A stretch of DNA of 64,000 bases from Clytia hemisphaerica (taxonomy: Eukaryota > Cnidaria > Hydrozoa > Leptothecata > Clytiidae). Positions 45,733 through 57,786 of the stretch are shown in pieces (positions within the stretch are counted from its first letter, which is position 1; each line of letters begins with the position of its first letter). Below the pieces are notes generated by a model that did no database searches, was not told where the DNA came from, and saw only the letters and a program-made list of their open reading frames with translations. A program made the position numbers and the translations under genes. The stretch lies in contig CACVBU010000784.1 in assembly GCA_902728285.1 (NCBI GenBank), positions 62,001 through 126,000 on the forward strand, given 5' to 3'.

Positions 45733-46130
45733 CCCTTTAAGTGCCAATGTCTTATATATCAGACATGGGCTATGTAAGAGGGCGAAGCCCTCCTGTAATG
45801 CCCAGTTTGAGTTAGAAATCGTCATTTTTGGTCTGACTCGTAGGAATTGGATTGGGCCTCATGGTCAAGTTAGTAAAAAAAAAATCAAAAGTGAGTCTTT
45901 TCAGCGAGATTTTATCCTAAAAAGTCAAAACAATGCAAAAATTTGACAAACCCACTTTTTTAAGATTTTGACCGTTTTTGGTCAACGAGCGAGCCAAGAA
46001 CCTCAAACTCGGTCCTGATTTACTTGATTCTGTCCTCCAGCGAATTAATTAGATCCGGAGATAGTTTAAAGTTTGAACTAGTGATTTTCTTTTATAAATT
46101 TAGAAAAAAATTACCGTGGCACTTAAAGGG
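45733..46130. mobile_element. CCCTTTAAGTGCC TIR element, possibly TTAA-targeted
   Basis: CCCTTTAAGTGCC at 45733 is answered by GGCACTTAAAGGG ending at 46130, followed by TTAA (46131-46134). A TTAA lies about 11 bp before the left end, not adjacent to it, so a piggyBac-type origin is only suggested. It sits directly downstream of the third esterase-like gene. Confidence 0.5.
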
Positions 46131-46173
46131 TTAATCAACTAACTAACTAGTAATTAATAAAGATCAAATTTCA

Positions 46174-47944
46174 TTAATTGATCCATGAGAAGAAGGCCAG
46201 TTTCTTGTCATACTTTTTCAATGAGTCACAATGCTTCGAATGGAAGCCTGTTGCGCTCACCTCGAACCGCCCATCAGTGCGGAAGGTGCCAAGTTTATCA
46301 GAATCCCAGCCAAATTCATCAGGGTGACCGTAAAGGAGAAAATGTTTGAAATTCTTTCTGAGGCGCTCTCCAACATTAAACGAAGGATGGTTTCGGTCCA
46401 TGGTAAACAGTGTAGAGATGTCCCTTCCGTGAACGACTTCTTCGTTGCTTCGCTCTTCAGACATCAAGATGTATTGATAAAAAACGTGGTGGCGACTTTT
46501 TCGCATTTCTTTCAATAGTGAATTTGTGGGACAAATCAAACGCATATCAGACGTTATGGAATCATAAATAACTTGCGGAGAACGATTGTACGAGCTCTCA
46601 TTGATGTAAAGGCGTATAACATCTTCGGGTAGATTTTGATCAATGCTTTTCAACTTTTCGGTGATCAGGCGTTGAAGCTGTTGGGTGGAGTTGGGATGAG
46701 AAGCTGACATCAATCCTGATGCTTGTGCAGTGTGCCCAATAAGAACGGGTATATCGATGGTCTGATTCATTTGCGAAAGTTTTTCAGGACCATGTGGAAA
46801 AACGTTTGGCTCCAATACAAGAAGAAGTTTGTCAAGTGATTCTTGGAAGGGTAATTCCCACCTTGACCCATCGTAGTTGGCATGTAAGGATTGCTGGAGA
46901 GCTTTGGCAGATATATTCCCAAGGCAGGCAGATAACTTATTTGAAGACTGGCACGAAGCGAACATTTTCTCATTCTGTAGAAAAGCTTCTTTGTACGTTG
47001 CTTTGAGATTGGGAGAAGGATCGAACGAGAAGGCTTTGTGAAACAGGCCTTTCGCTTGAGGTGAGGATAATAGAGCATAAATGGAAGTTTTTCCCATTGT
47101 TGTAATCGAATTGTGGTTACCACCAAAAGTGGCTATATTATTTTGAACCCATTTTAATGCATTGATTTGATCCAATAGTCCAACATTACCATAAGATTGT
47201 GTCAAGGTTGAAAACTTCTTTTGAAGAGAGAAACCCCAGAGAATCGGTTCTAAAATTCACGTTTACCAATACAACTTCCATGTGGGCAACGAATTCCAAT
47301 GGTGGGTTATTCTCTCTTGGTTTCTTTTGGTTTGCACTGAAAATTTCAGAGCCAAAGTAAACGATGACTGGAAGAAGTTTGTCACCGTTTTCAACAGGCG
47401 TGAAAACGTCCAAATAAAGACAGTCTTCTGACCCATAAAATGAGTCGTTGAAACCACCTACACAAGGAATTGCATACTTGTCGGCATGAAAAATTCCATC
47501 CCAACAATTTTCGTTGAGAAGAACGGGAGGGCGCCAACGAAGATCCGCCACAGGAGGCTTGGCATATGGAATACCTTTGTACAAGATATACTCCTTTTCG
47601 AGGTTGACAAGACTGACACTTTCTTTAACACCAGAAAGTTTACCACAAGGGAGTTGAATGAACTCCTCAGTTCGTCTGAGGTAAACATAGATCAAACCAC
47701 ACATCACACTGAGAAAAATAACAACTACAATGATAAGAGCAGCTAATTTCTGCTTCCTTCTTTTAGAATAAACAGGTTTCTTTAATTTCTTACGCCTTTC
47801 GTCTGCACTTGAAGCACTTGGGTCGGGTTCAAAGTCTGTATCAGCTGAATGCCATGACACTTGATCATAACGTTTGGTATAATTCAAACGGACGGGTTTG
47901 GCAGGTAGGAGGGGTAATGTATCGTTTTCTTCAGTATCACTCAT
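46174..47944 (-). CDS. Esterase-like membrane protein lacking the catalytic residues; frame interrupted once
   Basis: Two frames, 47944-47186 (252 codons) and 47205-46174 (343 codons), join into one carboxylesterase-fold protein of about 590 residues if one base is discounted near 47186-47215. The first gives an acidic-then-basic tail (1-66), the anchor 67-88 (LAALIIVVVIFLSVMCGLIY) and the N-terminal half, with GIPYAKPPVADLRWRPP and SEDCLYLDVFTP. The catalytic machinery is gone: oxyanion HGG is YFGS (196-199); the elbow is shortened by four residues (MGKTS where the paralogues have GQSSGGTS), removing the serine; and the acid is Ala in GHTAQASG. A histidine remains in VVHGRD. This resembles neurotactin/neuroligin-type pseudoenzymes that bind partners instead of cleaving esters. 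The rest is open, so the break may be recent, or a sequence error. Whether it is functional is unresolved. Confidence 0.85.
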
Positions 47945-48173
47945 ATTCTAATCTACAAAAAGAAAAAAAAATATCGTCTATAGCTGTCTATAGAAAAAAA
48001 TCAACTCCAATATTTTGAAACAACGATTATTAGTGTATCAAAGGGAAACTACCAGGTGCCGGATAAGTTGTTGCTGAACGAACTTAAAGTCCTTTGGATG
48101 TTTCATAAACTGCTTCACTAATTTTAAATTTGCCGTAATTCTCAATAATTTTGAAAACTTTGATGTCAAAACG

Positions 48174-48535
48174 AAGGTCTGGGGCCACTTGAAAAATTTT
48201 TCATCAAATAGAAACATTTGAAAACTGAAATGAAGTACGCAAAAGTTTCACTTTGATGAAAAAGTTGCTATTGACCCCACCTCAATGAGGGAAAGAAAAC
48301 AAATCTGTTTCTGAAACAAAAAATGATTCAAAGAATTCATCAGCAGTTTGTCTAGATAGAAACAGTTGCAGAAAACTTTTGAAACATTTCATTGTAGTTA
48401 CGTGGCAGTGACAGAAATTGTTTTGTTTAAGTTTCTCTGAGGCAGGTGGGCCACTTGAAACAAAGTTTAGTGATTGAAATGCAACATGTTTATGTTTCAT
48501 GTTGATTAAATTTGTGTTTAGTGGCCCCAGACCTT
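48174..48535. mobile_element. TIR element upstream of the third esterase-like gene
   Basis: AAGGTCTGGGGCCACT at 48174 and AGTGGCCCCAGACCTT ending 48535 are exact inverted 16-mers; weaker pairing continues inside (GAAACATTT words). 362 bp, no ORF, no clear target duplication. Confidence 0.7.
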
Positions 48536-49521
48536 AAGGGGAGTGAAATTATAGACATGACACGAGATTTTTCAGGAAAAGGCAGGAAAGACACGCAGAA
48601 AATAGCGTATTTAATAGTGCAATCTTATGTTGCGTTTTATAAAACATTTTCGTGATAACTTTTCGAATTCAACATTGAATGACTTAGAATTACAGCAAAA
48701 TAATTAACGACGACTTAGTTGTTTTTAAGAAACCCTTTCAGTCCCATGCACCTACATAGCGGGTACTCTAGTGTGAGAGTGTAAGAGTCTCTAAGCCACT
48801 TTTCGAATCCGAATGATAGGGAAAAGATTCAAATCATAACAATAGAACGTTTCCCCTAAGAGTTAGAAAAAATAATAAGAAAATGTATCAGAAAGGTCTC
48901 CCCTCTCTCCAAAAACAGCAAACACATGAACATTTGAATGTTAAAATCTTCAAAAGATTCGGAGTCTATTATATTTCTTTTGTTATTGGTCAATTATTAG
49001 CGATTGTTCGAAAAGACCTCTGAGAAAAAACCCAGCAAATAATGATCTTGCTTTACATAAACATTTACCTATTGGACATCCCCGTGTCACAGCCCCGCTG
49101 AAAAAAAAAGCCGAAAAATGTTCCCCGGCAGTAAAAAATGGCCTATTTTTGTCCCCAGTGAGAAAATGCCCATCCCCACTGAAAATTGAAAGCCTAAGTT
49201 TATCCCCATCCAAATCTGTTAAAAAACTTTGACTTCCCCGCTTTAATATGCTTTTAAAGGGAAAGATCCCAGTCAATAACTTTCCTTCAAAAACCACTTA
49301 TTTCCACTAAAAACAAGTCATGACTCGATCGCTGCTTTCTCTACCACATTTTTTGTGATTTTGAGATAAATGTTTACCTTTTTTTACGCGCGTTCACACG
49401 GCGAAATTGTTTGCTGTCCTTTTAAAAGGTTTGCAACTTTTAGTGTGGTCGAAAAGCAAGTCACCAATTACAGTGTGTTATTAGCAGGTTCAAAGTAGAA
49501 AAAAGCGGGAAAATATATATT
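48536..49521. other. Non-coding stretch
   Basis: No gene recognised. At 49070-49260 there are repeated CCCC(A/G)GTGA-AAA and CCCCACTGAAAA words of the kind found in decayed elements. Confidence 0.35.
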
Positions 49522-49875
49522 ATGACTTTTTTATGTACAAGTACAATGTTAAAAAGAATAGATTGCTGTGATTATGATGAAAAGGGAAAACAAACTTGGC
49601 AAACTTTGCAAGAAGCTGAGTCCCAAAAGGGACATGTTTTTCTGGATTTATATCTACCTCAAGTAAAAAGAACAGTCATTTACACAAGGGAGAACGAATA
49701 TTGTCATTGTGAAAACTCATGGATTATTATGGAAACAATTTGCATTGAATCTTGTGAGGAATTTTTGGAGGATTTTATTTTGTCCATCATGATACAGCAT
49801 GACCCATGGCCTGCAAAAGACAACAGCAGCAGGAAGTATATGATATGGGCTATCTATACCTTAAAATGCCCTTAA
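49522..49875 (+). CDS. Uncharacterised frame ending inside a MITE
   Basis: 117 codons from an ATG, with balanced composition (acidic, Cys- and Trp-containing, for example CHCENSWIIMETICIESCEE), unlike the repeat-derived frames nearby. I recognise no domain. The last six codons and the stop lie inside the left end of the MITE that begins at 49859, so the natural C-terminus is lost or the frame is a gene fragment or exon. It may equally be chance. No splice partners were found. Confidence 0.25.
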   Translation: MTFLCTSTMLKRIDCCDYDEKGKQTWQTLQEAESQKGHVFLDLYLPQVKRTVIYTRENEYCHCENSWIIMETICIESCEEFLEDFILSIMIQHDPWPAKDNSSRKYMIWAIYTLKCP

Positions 49876-50624
49876 TTTTCAACCCTTTAATTTTTGCCCC
49901 TTTAATTTTCACGCACTTTCGAGCACACTTTAATTTTTCCTTAATTTTCATGCACCCCTGCCTATCATTATCAATTTTTGCGCATTCTAAAATTTGTTTC
50001 TCTTTACTTATTTTACATATTTTTTTCTGGCTGTTTTCTAGTCAAATCCTCATAAAAAAGTCTCCAAAAGGCGGACACTCTAATCAGTGAACACAAATCT
50101 GTTTCCCCAATATGGTGTCTGCTAATTAGAGGCTCCACTGTACTATGATTATGAATAACATATTTTTATCAAAAATCATGATTATTGCGAGACACAAGTT
50201 ATATTGCTTCTTTCATGACTTTCTTGAGTATCTTAACTATAAAAAACCTATTTTCTTCTTTCTATACTCTTATTTTTGGTAAGGTTGAACTTATTTTAAT
50301 TTTTCTCAAAATCCCCTAATTTACCTTTGTATAGACTGTTTAATACGATCTAAAATTTTTTGAGGGGAGGGGGTCATTTCAAAAGCGTACGTACGCGAAA
50401 GGGAGGGTAATGCCAAAGCGTACAAGAGCGTACATGGGGGGAGGGGGTGGTCAATTTTCACCGATTTTGAGCGTACATACTTTTTGAATGGTCCCTAATT
50501 CACGCACCTTTTAATTTTAGCACGGCCTAGTGCACGAAAATAGGCCTTTTTCGCACACCCTTTAATTTCTGCGCAGTGATAGTGTGCAAAAATTAAGGGC
50601 GCACGAAAATTAAGAGCATTAAGG
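49859..50624. mobile_element. MITE with TTAATTTTCG-rich ends, TA target
   Basis: The ends CCTTAAAATGCCCTTAATTT and, inverted, CCTTAATGCTCTTAATTTTC are each flanked by TA (49857-49858 and 50625-50626). Repeats of CCCTTTAATTTT(T/C)GC fill both termini. The GC-richer core (50375-50470) has GGGAGGGGGT and GCGTAC words. Confidence 0.75.
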
Positions 50625-51076
50625 TAGTAACCAACAAAATTGTTGAATTGATTGTATATGATACTGAACCTGCCAAATAGTTCCGACAGAATCAGAAAGA
50701 GATTGTAAACAGACTTCTCAAGACCATGAAAGTGATTTTTGTGATCAAAATTATGAAACAGTCAATGATATTGATAATTTAACGTGCTTCTTCCCAAACT
50801 CAGAGCTTAAACAACATTTTTTGAACTAACTTGGGAATTATGTTTTAAATTCATTTTTGATGGATTATATTCCTGTTTGGCTATCATCCTGACATGCATG
50901 CACAAAGTAAAGAAACCCAAGTTATGATTTAAAATAAAGAACCAAGGATTCATTTGCTTGATACCCTGAGAAATGTTTTCCATGTTTTTGGAATGATTGT
51001 TTTATGGAATGAATTATCTTATGTTTTGGTTGGTGTCTCTTGGATTTTTTAATTAAAGTGACATAAGGAGAAATTT

Positions 51077-51310
51077 GTGGCGCTGTGGTATTGTGGTAAT
51101 TGACCTTGGTTGCTGCATAGGCGACTGAGGTTTGATTCCCACTCGCAGCGGTTCACTTGGCAAGTGAATGAACCTTTGCCCAGGTCAACCCATGCCATGT
51201 GAGGGGAATTGGGTAGTCAGTTCAAGGTGCTGACGGGGCGCTAATTGAAAGCGTCTATTGTTGCGAAAATGGGCCTCAAAGCCTCCTGCAACTCAACCAA
51301 ATAGAAATAG
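51077..51310 (+). mobile_element. tRNA-derived SINE
   Basis: The head GTGGCGCTGTGGTATTGTGG continues with a tRNA-like A box (TGGTATTGTGG) and, about 35 bp on, GGTTTGATTCC, one mismatch from the RNA polymerase III B box GGTTCGATTCC. The cloverleaf is imperfect, so it is not a functional tRNA. A unique body (TCAACCCATGCCATGTGAGG and so on) follows and it ends in AATAGAAATAGAAAAG. Direction is plus. Copies elsewhere cannot be checked here. Confidence 0.6.
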
Positions 51311-51351
51311 AAAAGAAATGAATGGAGAAGCATTATATTACTGTTTGTCTA

Positions 51352-51665
51352 CTTAAATCGTAGAAATTTTAGCGAGAATAATTTTAGCGTTTTAGCGAGT
51401 TTTCCCTTTTTTCGCTAAAATTTATCCACGCAAAATTTCTGGTAATATTGCCTTGATATATTTTTATCAATAGGAAGGGTTTCAGTGCAAAGAAATGCTA
51501 GAAAACGAATTAAATCAATAATGTAATACGAGTATTCGCTAAAATTTATCCACGCGAAATTTTTTGAAATCGTGATTCGCTAAAATAAATCCAAAAAAAA
51601 TCAAGATTTTCCTGACTCGCTAATATACGCTAAAATTAGTCTCGCTAAAATTTCTGTGATTAAAG
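51352..51665. mobile_element. MITE of TTTTAGCGAG repeats, TA target
   Basis: The ends CTTAAATCGTAGAAATTTTA and, inverted, CTTTAATCACAGAAATTTTA run on through GCGAGA-TAATTTTAGCG. TA lies on both sides (51350-51351 and 51666-51667). The interior is GCTAAAATTTATCCACGC words. 314 bp. Confidence 0.8.
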
Positions 51666-52504
51666 TAGTTATTACATTTTATTTCATATTTAATTTTGTC
51701 GAAAAATGTCCATAAGTTTCACTAAAGCTTGATAACAGATTTTTATTTTTCAAAACAAATGAACAACTTTGATTCAAAAAAGCTTCAACATAACATTTTT
51801 TTTCTCTCACAGAGGTTTTGATGTAATTGATTATAAAAAATTTCTAATATACACAACGTACAGGACTCACTCTTTTAGTAAAAACCGGAACGCTTTAGCA
51901 TACATATAAAAAAAAGTTAGAAGGGTTCAAAGTTCACAGAAAAATGAAACATTTAGTTTGACGTCAACAAAAGTTGTGTGACTGGAGTCGGTATCCTATT
52001 GAAAGAAATAAAAAAGGTGCTATGAAGGGTGAGATTTTATAGCCGCCCGCCTTGCAAGACACTGAGAGGCCATGGGCGGCAAAAAGAGGGGCTTTGTGAA
52101 ATGTAGCAATCTCATTGGTGGAAATTTGCAAGCAATCTGTGCGCAGGAGCAGCGCTGCGAAGAAGAAGGTTGGTTGTTGCTGATTTCGATATAAACTTCT
52201 CACAGGGATTATAGGTAGTTGTCAATATTGGCAATATGTCAACTTGTCAGCATTGTATTGTTGCAAAGGGAAAGATAAGAGGTATTAAGACTAGCCTAGT
52301 TTTTAATCCTGATATATGGCCAGACGGTGTCAATCTAACAACTTCAAACAAAAATCAAACGTAATCAAATGCGATAAAATAATTGCGTCTCCATTGTCAA
52401 AAGTAATCGAATCTCAATCAAACGGTCGATTCCTGGGTAATATTCAATTGTTTTTGATTGCGTTCGAGTGAGGTTAGATTGGTTCGATTGATAGTTGTCA
52501 ACTA
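51666..52504. other. Non-coding, with a diverged ATCGAA-rich foldback copy
   Basis: No gene. At about 52340-52495 the sequence has AATCGAATCTCAATCAAACG and CTGGGTAATATTC, a decayed relative of the composite at 20856-21533; more decayed traces lie at 53800-53890 and 59030-59110. Confidence 0.45.
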
Positions 52505-52720
52505 CCGTAAGTTGGTCTAATCTCGACATCCGTCTTCTAATTTCGACACCCTTCTTTAGAGATAGGAATAATATGAAAGTCGGAATCGGTGATTGAAAAA
52601 AGATTTATCCTCCCTTACCACTAAGCAAATAAAATAATTTCGACCTTTTTTTAATTTTTCAGCTAGAAAAGGGTGTCGAATTTAGAGGAGGGATGTCGAC
52701 ATTAGACCAAGTTACGGTAC
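52505..52720. mobile_element. MITE CCGTAAGTTGGTCTAAT, TA target
   Basis: The ends CCGTAAGTTGGTCTAATCTC and, inverted, CCGTAACTTGGTCTAATGTC pair for about 50 bp, through CGACATCC and TTCGACACCC. TA flanks both (52503-52504 and 52721-52722). 216 bp. Confidence 0.85.
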
Positions 52721-55389
52721 ATCTTCGATTTTGTTCGATTACGTTATGATTATGTTTGATGAGTTTGATTACGATTGCCGTCAACTGATATAACTTGTGA
52801 CTATCTGACAAAACATGGGACGGCCATTTGACCACCATTTCACCGAACCTCCAAAGTCATTTGATTTGAGTTAATGAAGGGTGTATTAAAAAATACAGGA
52901 TTTCTCTGTAGTGGAACACACCTGAATGTAGAGAACGAAGAAGAAAAAATTAGTAGCAAAACGATGGAGCATTTGCCGTCACTAGCGTGGCAAATTTGTT
53001 ACACACTCGTTTTGTTAATCCCATCGGGCAATAGGCGGTTAGGCGGCAGGCGTTATTCCTCCAATCAGCGTTCGGTCATTTTGAATGAAAACAAAAAAGT
53101 TAAAAAGGGCGCGCTATCAGTGAAAGTTATCATGACATGTTTTGACAGAAAGTATGATTGATAAACTTGGTAGAGTTATCAAAACAAATTTGTTGTCAAA
53201 GAGATTTAACAGTAAAAATGAAAATACAGGCCAGATATCAACAGTCCCATGTTTCAACCAATCGTCCCAAGTTAGAGCAGTTGACAGTAAATTAAATTGG
53301 GTCACTTTGTTACAGCTTTTTAGCGTGGGGGCCGCTTAAGTACCGCCGAATAAAATATAATACAATTGAATCAATTGAATGTAATCAAACATATACACCA
53401 TTTAACAGTGTCGACTGCGCACGCGCATGAACAATTTTCCATTGTTTTGATTTTGGCAAGCACAGGAAACTTCATTCTCCCCCGTAAAAAATGGTAGGTA
53501 AACATCCAGTTCACATAAGAAAACCCAGCAGAGAAATGGTAGGTAAAGAACTCCTTTTAATCATAACTTCTTTTCCTCTTGATGAATTTTTGTGAAATTT
53601 TCAGGAGAGATACATAAAATTGTCATTGATATCATGTTCAAATATCTAAAACATTCTTTTTAAAGGAAAGAAAAACAATTGCAATGTTTACATTTCTCTA
53701 TAAACCTTCCACAGTACTAAAGTGAGCATTTTTACTTACCGCCTCTACGGTGGAGATGGCGAGATTGTTAAACGGTGTATTGGATACAATCGGAACTGGG
53801 TAATATTCGATTGCGATTCAATTGCGTTTGACAATTGAATTGTAATTATTTGATTATGTTCAATTGCGTTCAATTACAATTGATTTGGCTGTTCCATTGA
53901 CACCGTTTGAATAATGGGTTTAAAATTAAAAAGTTTAGACTGACAGTTCAACTTGGAAAAAACTCTTGTGTATTGCTCGTTCCGACATCGACTTTTTATT
54001 TTTGCCTATCTTCTCTGAGGCTTTTTTCTGACTTTTCTAACTTATTTACTATGTTTTCTCTCAGTGTAGACCTAACTCTTCATACAAAAATTACGGGAAA
54101 CGCATATTTGGACTTTGTACCCTATGCTGCACTCAAGCACTTGAGCCAAAATCCCGCAAAGGCGGGACAAAAATCAGTTTTTTGAAGTTTGCAAAAAAAC
54201 GCCACATAGAAGATCTTTCAAATTCAGTATGTGAATAGAGCAGTAAAATATACAGCTTTTCTATTTTTCCTTTTTTTTGCAAAAGTTCTAGGAATGAAAA
54301 TAAAGGGATAATGATAATTGAATACTATCCATTGATGATCCGCGGCACTATCGTAAAGCTAGAATCACTTCGCGTACACTTCGCTTGAGAAAATGATTGA
54401 CAGATTGAAGTTTTTCATGCTTTTCGAGCTCGGGGGCTATGCGAGAGTTCTCGGCTCAATCCTCTGACCGCGCTAAAAATTGTAAACTGAGCTGTGATAG
54501 ATCATTTCGATGGAAGTTGTTGGAAAGTTTACAAGGCTCTTGACAGAAAATCGTTTGTTTCATTGTCAATGATGACAGTGTGGTTATTAATCTTGTTAGA
54601 TCTGACAAATTGATGTTTGTAAGTGCACTTTATAGTTTTGATTCCCATTGAAGAATCATATTCTGGTTTTCATGTTATTAGATGCTGTTTTAGAGCTTTA
54701 GGTCTACACTGTCTCTGACTATTTTAAAGTGTTTTAAGATTGCATTCAAAAATAGAACCCCAAAAAGTGAGGTTTTCAATCACAACCACTTTTTAGCCCA
54801 CAGCGTTGACATTATTGTGGCTGCTGTGTAGTACAAAATTCCATAGAATAAGGAAATTGATGAGCTTTCCAAAAATGTGGCCCTCTTTGAAGTTGAGTGA
54901 TTCAGTCTTGAAATATAAGCTGGCAAAGTGAGGGCAGGTTTTGTGGTGTTTGTCATGTGCTCATCAATAGGTGGCTTTATCTGTGCTCTCCTGCTTTAAA
55001 GCTTCAATTTTTTTAACCGTTTTTTTTTCTTGACCTTGTCGTTTAGGTCTATACAGCTACTTCTGGTTAAATTTGTGGCTGCAGGTTTGCTGCAGGGTTT
55101 TCAATGGGTTTAAATGTGCTTCAATCACTATTGAAAAAAAATCTTTCAATTTGAGCCGCCATTTGCAAAGGCCCAATAATTTGGGTCCATTTTTGATATT
55201 TGTGGATAAACCCTTTTGCTCGAGTTCATCTGAAAAAAATGATTTACTCATAACAAACTTGTGGTGCTGTTTTATCAACATAGTGTTTTTCTGATTGGTG
55301 CGCAATTTTGGCCCATTTACAAAATTTTTTTTTCACACCTACTTCAACCCACTTTAGAACCAAATTGTGAAGTTCATTTGAAAGAGTTA
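52721..55389. other. Non-coding stretch
   Basis: No gene recognised. It contains a decayed TTCAATTGCG-rich foldback trace (53800-53895) and AT-rich sequence. Frames at 52874-53161, 53907-54185 and 55057-55305 resemble nothing I know. Confidence 0.4.
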
Positions 55390-55881
55390 CCTAAATCACC
55401 GATAAGCGCCGCGGCGCTTATTTAATTTTCAGGCTCTGAGGGGGGCGCTTATTCAAGCGGGCTTATCAAGCGGGGCGCGATTTTTTTATTTCAGAAATTC
55501 GTAATCACAAATTCGGAATCTGCTTAAACTTAACTCAAAAAAAGGATGAATAAAAGAAAACCATTGACAATTTCTATCATTTTATTCTGAATGGTTTTTT
55601 CTTTTTAAGACAATAGCTTTCCAATCAATAACAATTCTTTGTCATCGTCTTCATCTTCTTCAATAACAAGTTAATTTTTTTCGACTGTTAATCATCTGAA
55701 GAGAATTCTATCCCGGAAATTAGCCTAGGCCACCAGTTCGAATAAGCGCCCCTCCCTGAGGGGGTCGCTTATTCAAAGGGGGCGCTTATTCGAGCGGGGC
55801 GCTTATAAATTATTTTAACTAAATGGGGGGCGCTATTCGAGCGGGGCACTAATTCAAGGGGCGCTTAATCGGGGATTACGG
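55390..55881. mobile_element. GCGCTTATTC MITE, copy 1 (TA target)
   Basis: The ends CCTAAATCACCGATAAGCGC and, inverted, CCGTAATCCCCGATTAAGCG are flanked by TA (55388-55389 and 55882-55883). The interior has repeated GGGCGCTTATTC(A/G)AGCGGG units near both ends and a shared unique middle (GACAATTTCTATCATTTTAT). Confidence 0.85.
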
Positions 55882-57108
55882 TATTTTTAAAAGTATATTC
55901 AAATTTTTTTTTTTTTCTGTTTTTGAAAACCCACACATTTTTGAATGCCATCTTACTTATCTTGAATATCACAGACCGGGGTTGACCCACCAAATGAAAG
56001 TTTCTATCAGAAAGCCGAGCGCTATCCGTTGAGCCACACTTGCACAGCAAAACACAATTTGGAAATATTTAGTAAGAATGACAAAAAAGACGGGTAAAAT
56101 GCTAAATTGGGGGGTTTTTGCCCTGAAACTGGAACTGAACTCGCGGCCAACCTGCGCGCGGGACCAAGGCCAGGGATGTGACCAGCCACAGGCAAAACCG
56201 TGCTAGCAACAAACCGCAATCCAAACAACAAAACCCCCGAAAATGTCGGAATAGCAATATACAAGAGTTTTTCGTTAACTTGCATCCCTCCTAGCCAAGG
56301 CCGAATTTAAAATCTTAAAACTTTTCAAAAAGATCAGGAGAATAAAATAGTATATTAAAAATAATGACATACTATATTGATAAAATTCTCTACTTAAACT
56401 GGAAAAAAATGTAATTTGCGAACATGGTCCTCTCCTCTCCTCTCTCTCGTACCTACCTGAATGATCATCATAAACAAATTGCATGAGTGAGCTCCGTGAA
56501 CGAGGGGAAGCAATCCTACCTAGCACAACCCCCATAGCCGCCTACTATACAGTCTGGATCACCCGGGGGGGGCACTCCAGGGTAAGTGACCTAACGACGT
56601 GCGGCCTTAAGGGTAGACTTTAAGTGCCTGTAAGGGTGATTTGTGAGCAAGTGGGAACATTGGATGTAAGGGGGTAACTTTGAAAAATACCAATTTGGGA
56701 CAAGCGGAGTTTTTACAAGCTCTATGTGATTGGTGAAAAATTGGGGCATAATGGTGGATTACGCTTACAAGAATACGATTTATTTATTTGTTACGACATG
56801 CGCTTACCGAATGCACTTGCATTAATTGACAATGGCGCTGCATTCGAATGCGACCCCCGGGGGAGGGGCAAGCGTATGATCTGCCTACGTCAGTGCGCGC
56901 TAAGGTGGGTTTTCAGAATAATCCAAAATGACTGCAAGTTTGAATTTAAAACAAATTCAAATATTGTTAAAAGAAAGGTTTTCAATTCTCTTTTCTGAAA
57001 AGTTTCTATGGTGGATAATTACAGCTGACAAAATAATTTTCTAGTTTTTTTTGAAACGAAATCCAGAACGACTTTCACGCAGATTACGCTGAGAAATAGA
57101 GTGCACTA
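55882..57108. other. Non-coding stretch
   Basis: No gene recognised. Around 56690-56730 the words GGGACAAGCGGAGTTTTTAC and ACAAGCTCT repeat a phrase found inside the CTTTAGGCG MITE (about 27657), so another decayed element is likely between 56560 and 56890. Confidence 0.4.
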
Positions 57109-57560
57109 CCGGGTGCGCCACAAAAAAGTTTCTCTCTTTAAACTAATTTTCTCGAAATTTAAAAATATAAAGACCATTCCTATCCTAAATTTTTTGAGGG
57201 TCATTTATTATCGGCTCTTTCATCATCAAAAATGATGATTAGCTGTCTAAATGACCTTTGTTATATAAAGGAAGGTTGAATTAAATTAAAAAGAAAATTC
57301 GTCGAAAAAAGCCCAAAAATCTTGTAAAATTCATAAAAATACATCAAATATGGGTTTCGAGGTAAATCCGCAGCCTTGCATAGACTTTATCCAGTCTATA
57401 ACCAAAAATCTAGGAAAATTACGGTAAAAGTAAATTAAAAGTATTTTGATGAAGATTTCAAACCCTTTCGACCCATGAGTTTCAAAATTTGTGTGTTTGA
57501 TTACTGAAAAATAGTGTAAAGCCTATTGTGATTGCTAGTTTTATAATAAAATTTTGATAG
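57109..57560. mobile_element. CCGGGTGCACC TIR element, left part only
   Basis: CCGGGTGCGCCACAAAAAAG after a TA (57107-57108) and the following 430 bp match the left part of the element at 43081, including ATGACCTTTGTTATATAAAG. No right inverted end is found downstream. The unrelated 57561-57765 separates it from the AAGCAACATGCTGA block that precedes the inner element in both copies. Confidence 0.75.
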
Positions 57561-57786
57561 GTCGATTTTTAACGTTTTCTGACAGTAATTTTTTTATCCA
57601 TAGACGAACGCTTACGTGAAAAATTTGAAAACTGTTTGTCTTTTTGTCATTTTTTTTCCGTATGTTTGGCATTCGTGTTATCCGGGCAAGACTTTTGGGG
57701 CGCAAATAATGGGGTGGGGTGTTGGGTGGGCGTACTACGGCAAATATTCTAAGGGGACTCCTCACAACAAGCAACATGCTGAAAAA

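Noticed and set aside
47186..47205. A mini-intron explaining the frame change in the third esterase-like gene
   Set aside because: The aligned protein sequence is continuous across the break and there is no GT/AG pair that would remove a suitable number of bases.
51077..51160. Possible functional tRNA gene
   Set aside because: A and B boxes are present but the acceptor and anticodon stems do not pair well and a SINE-like body follows.
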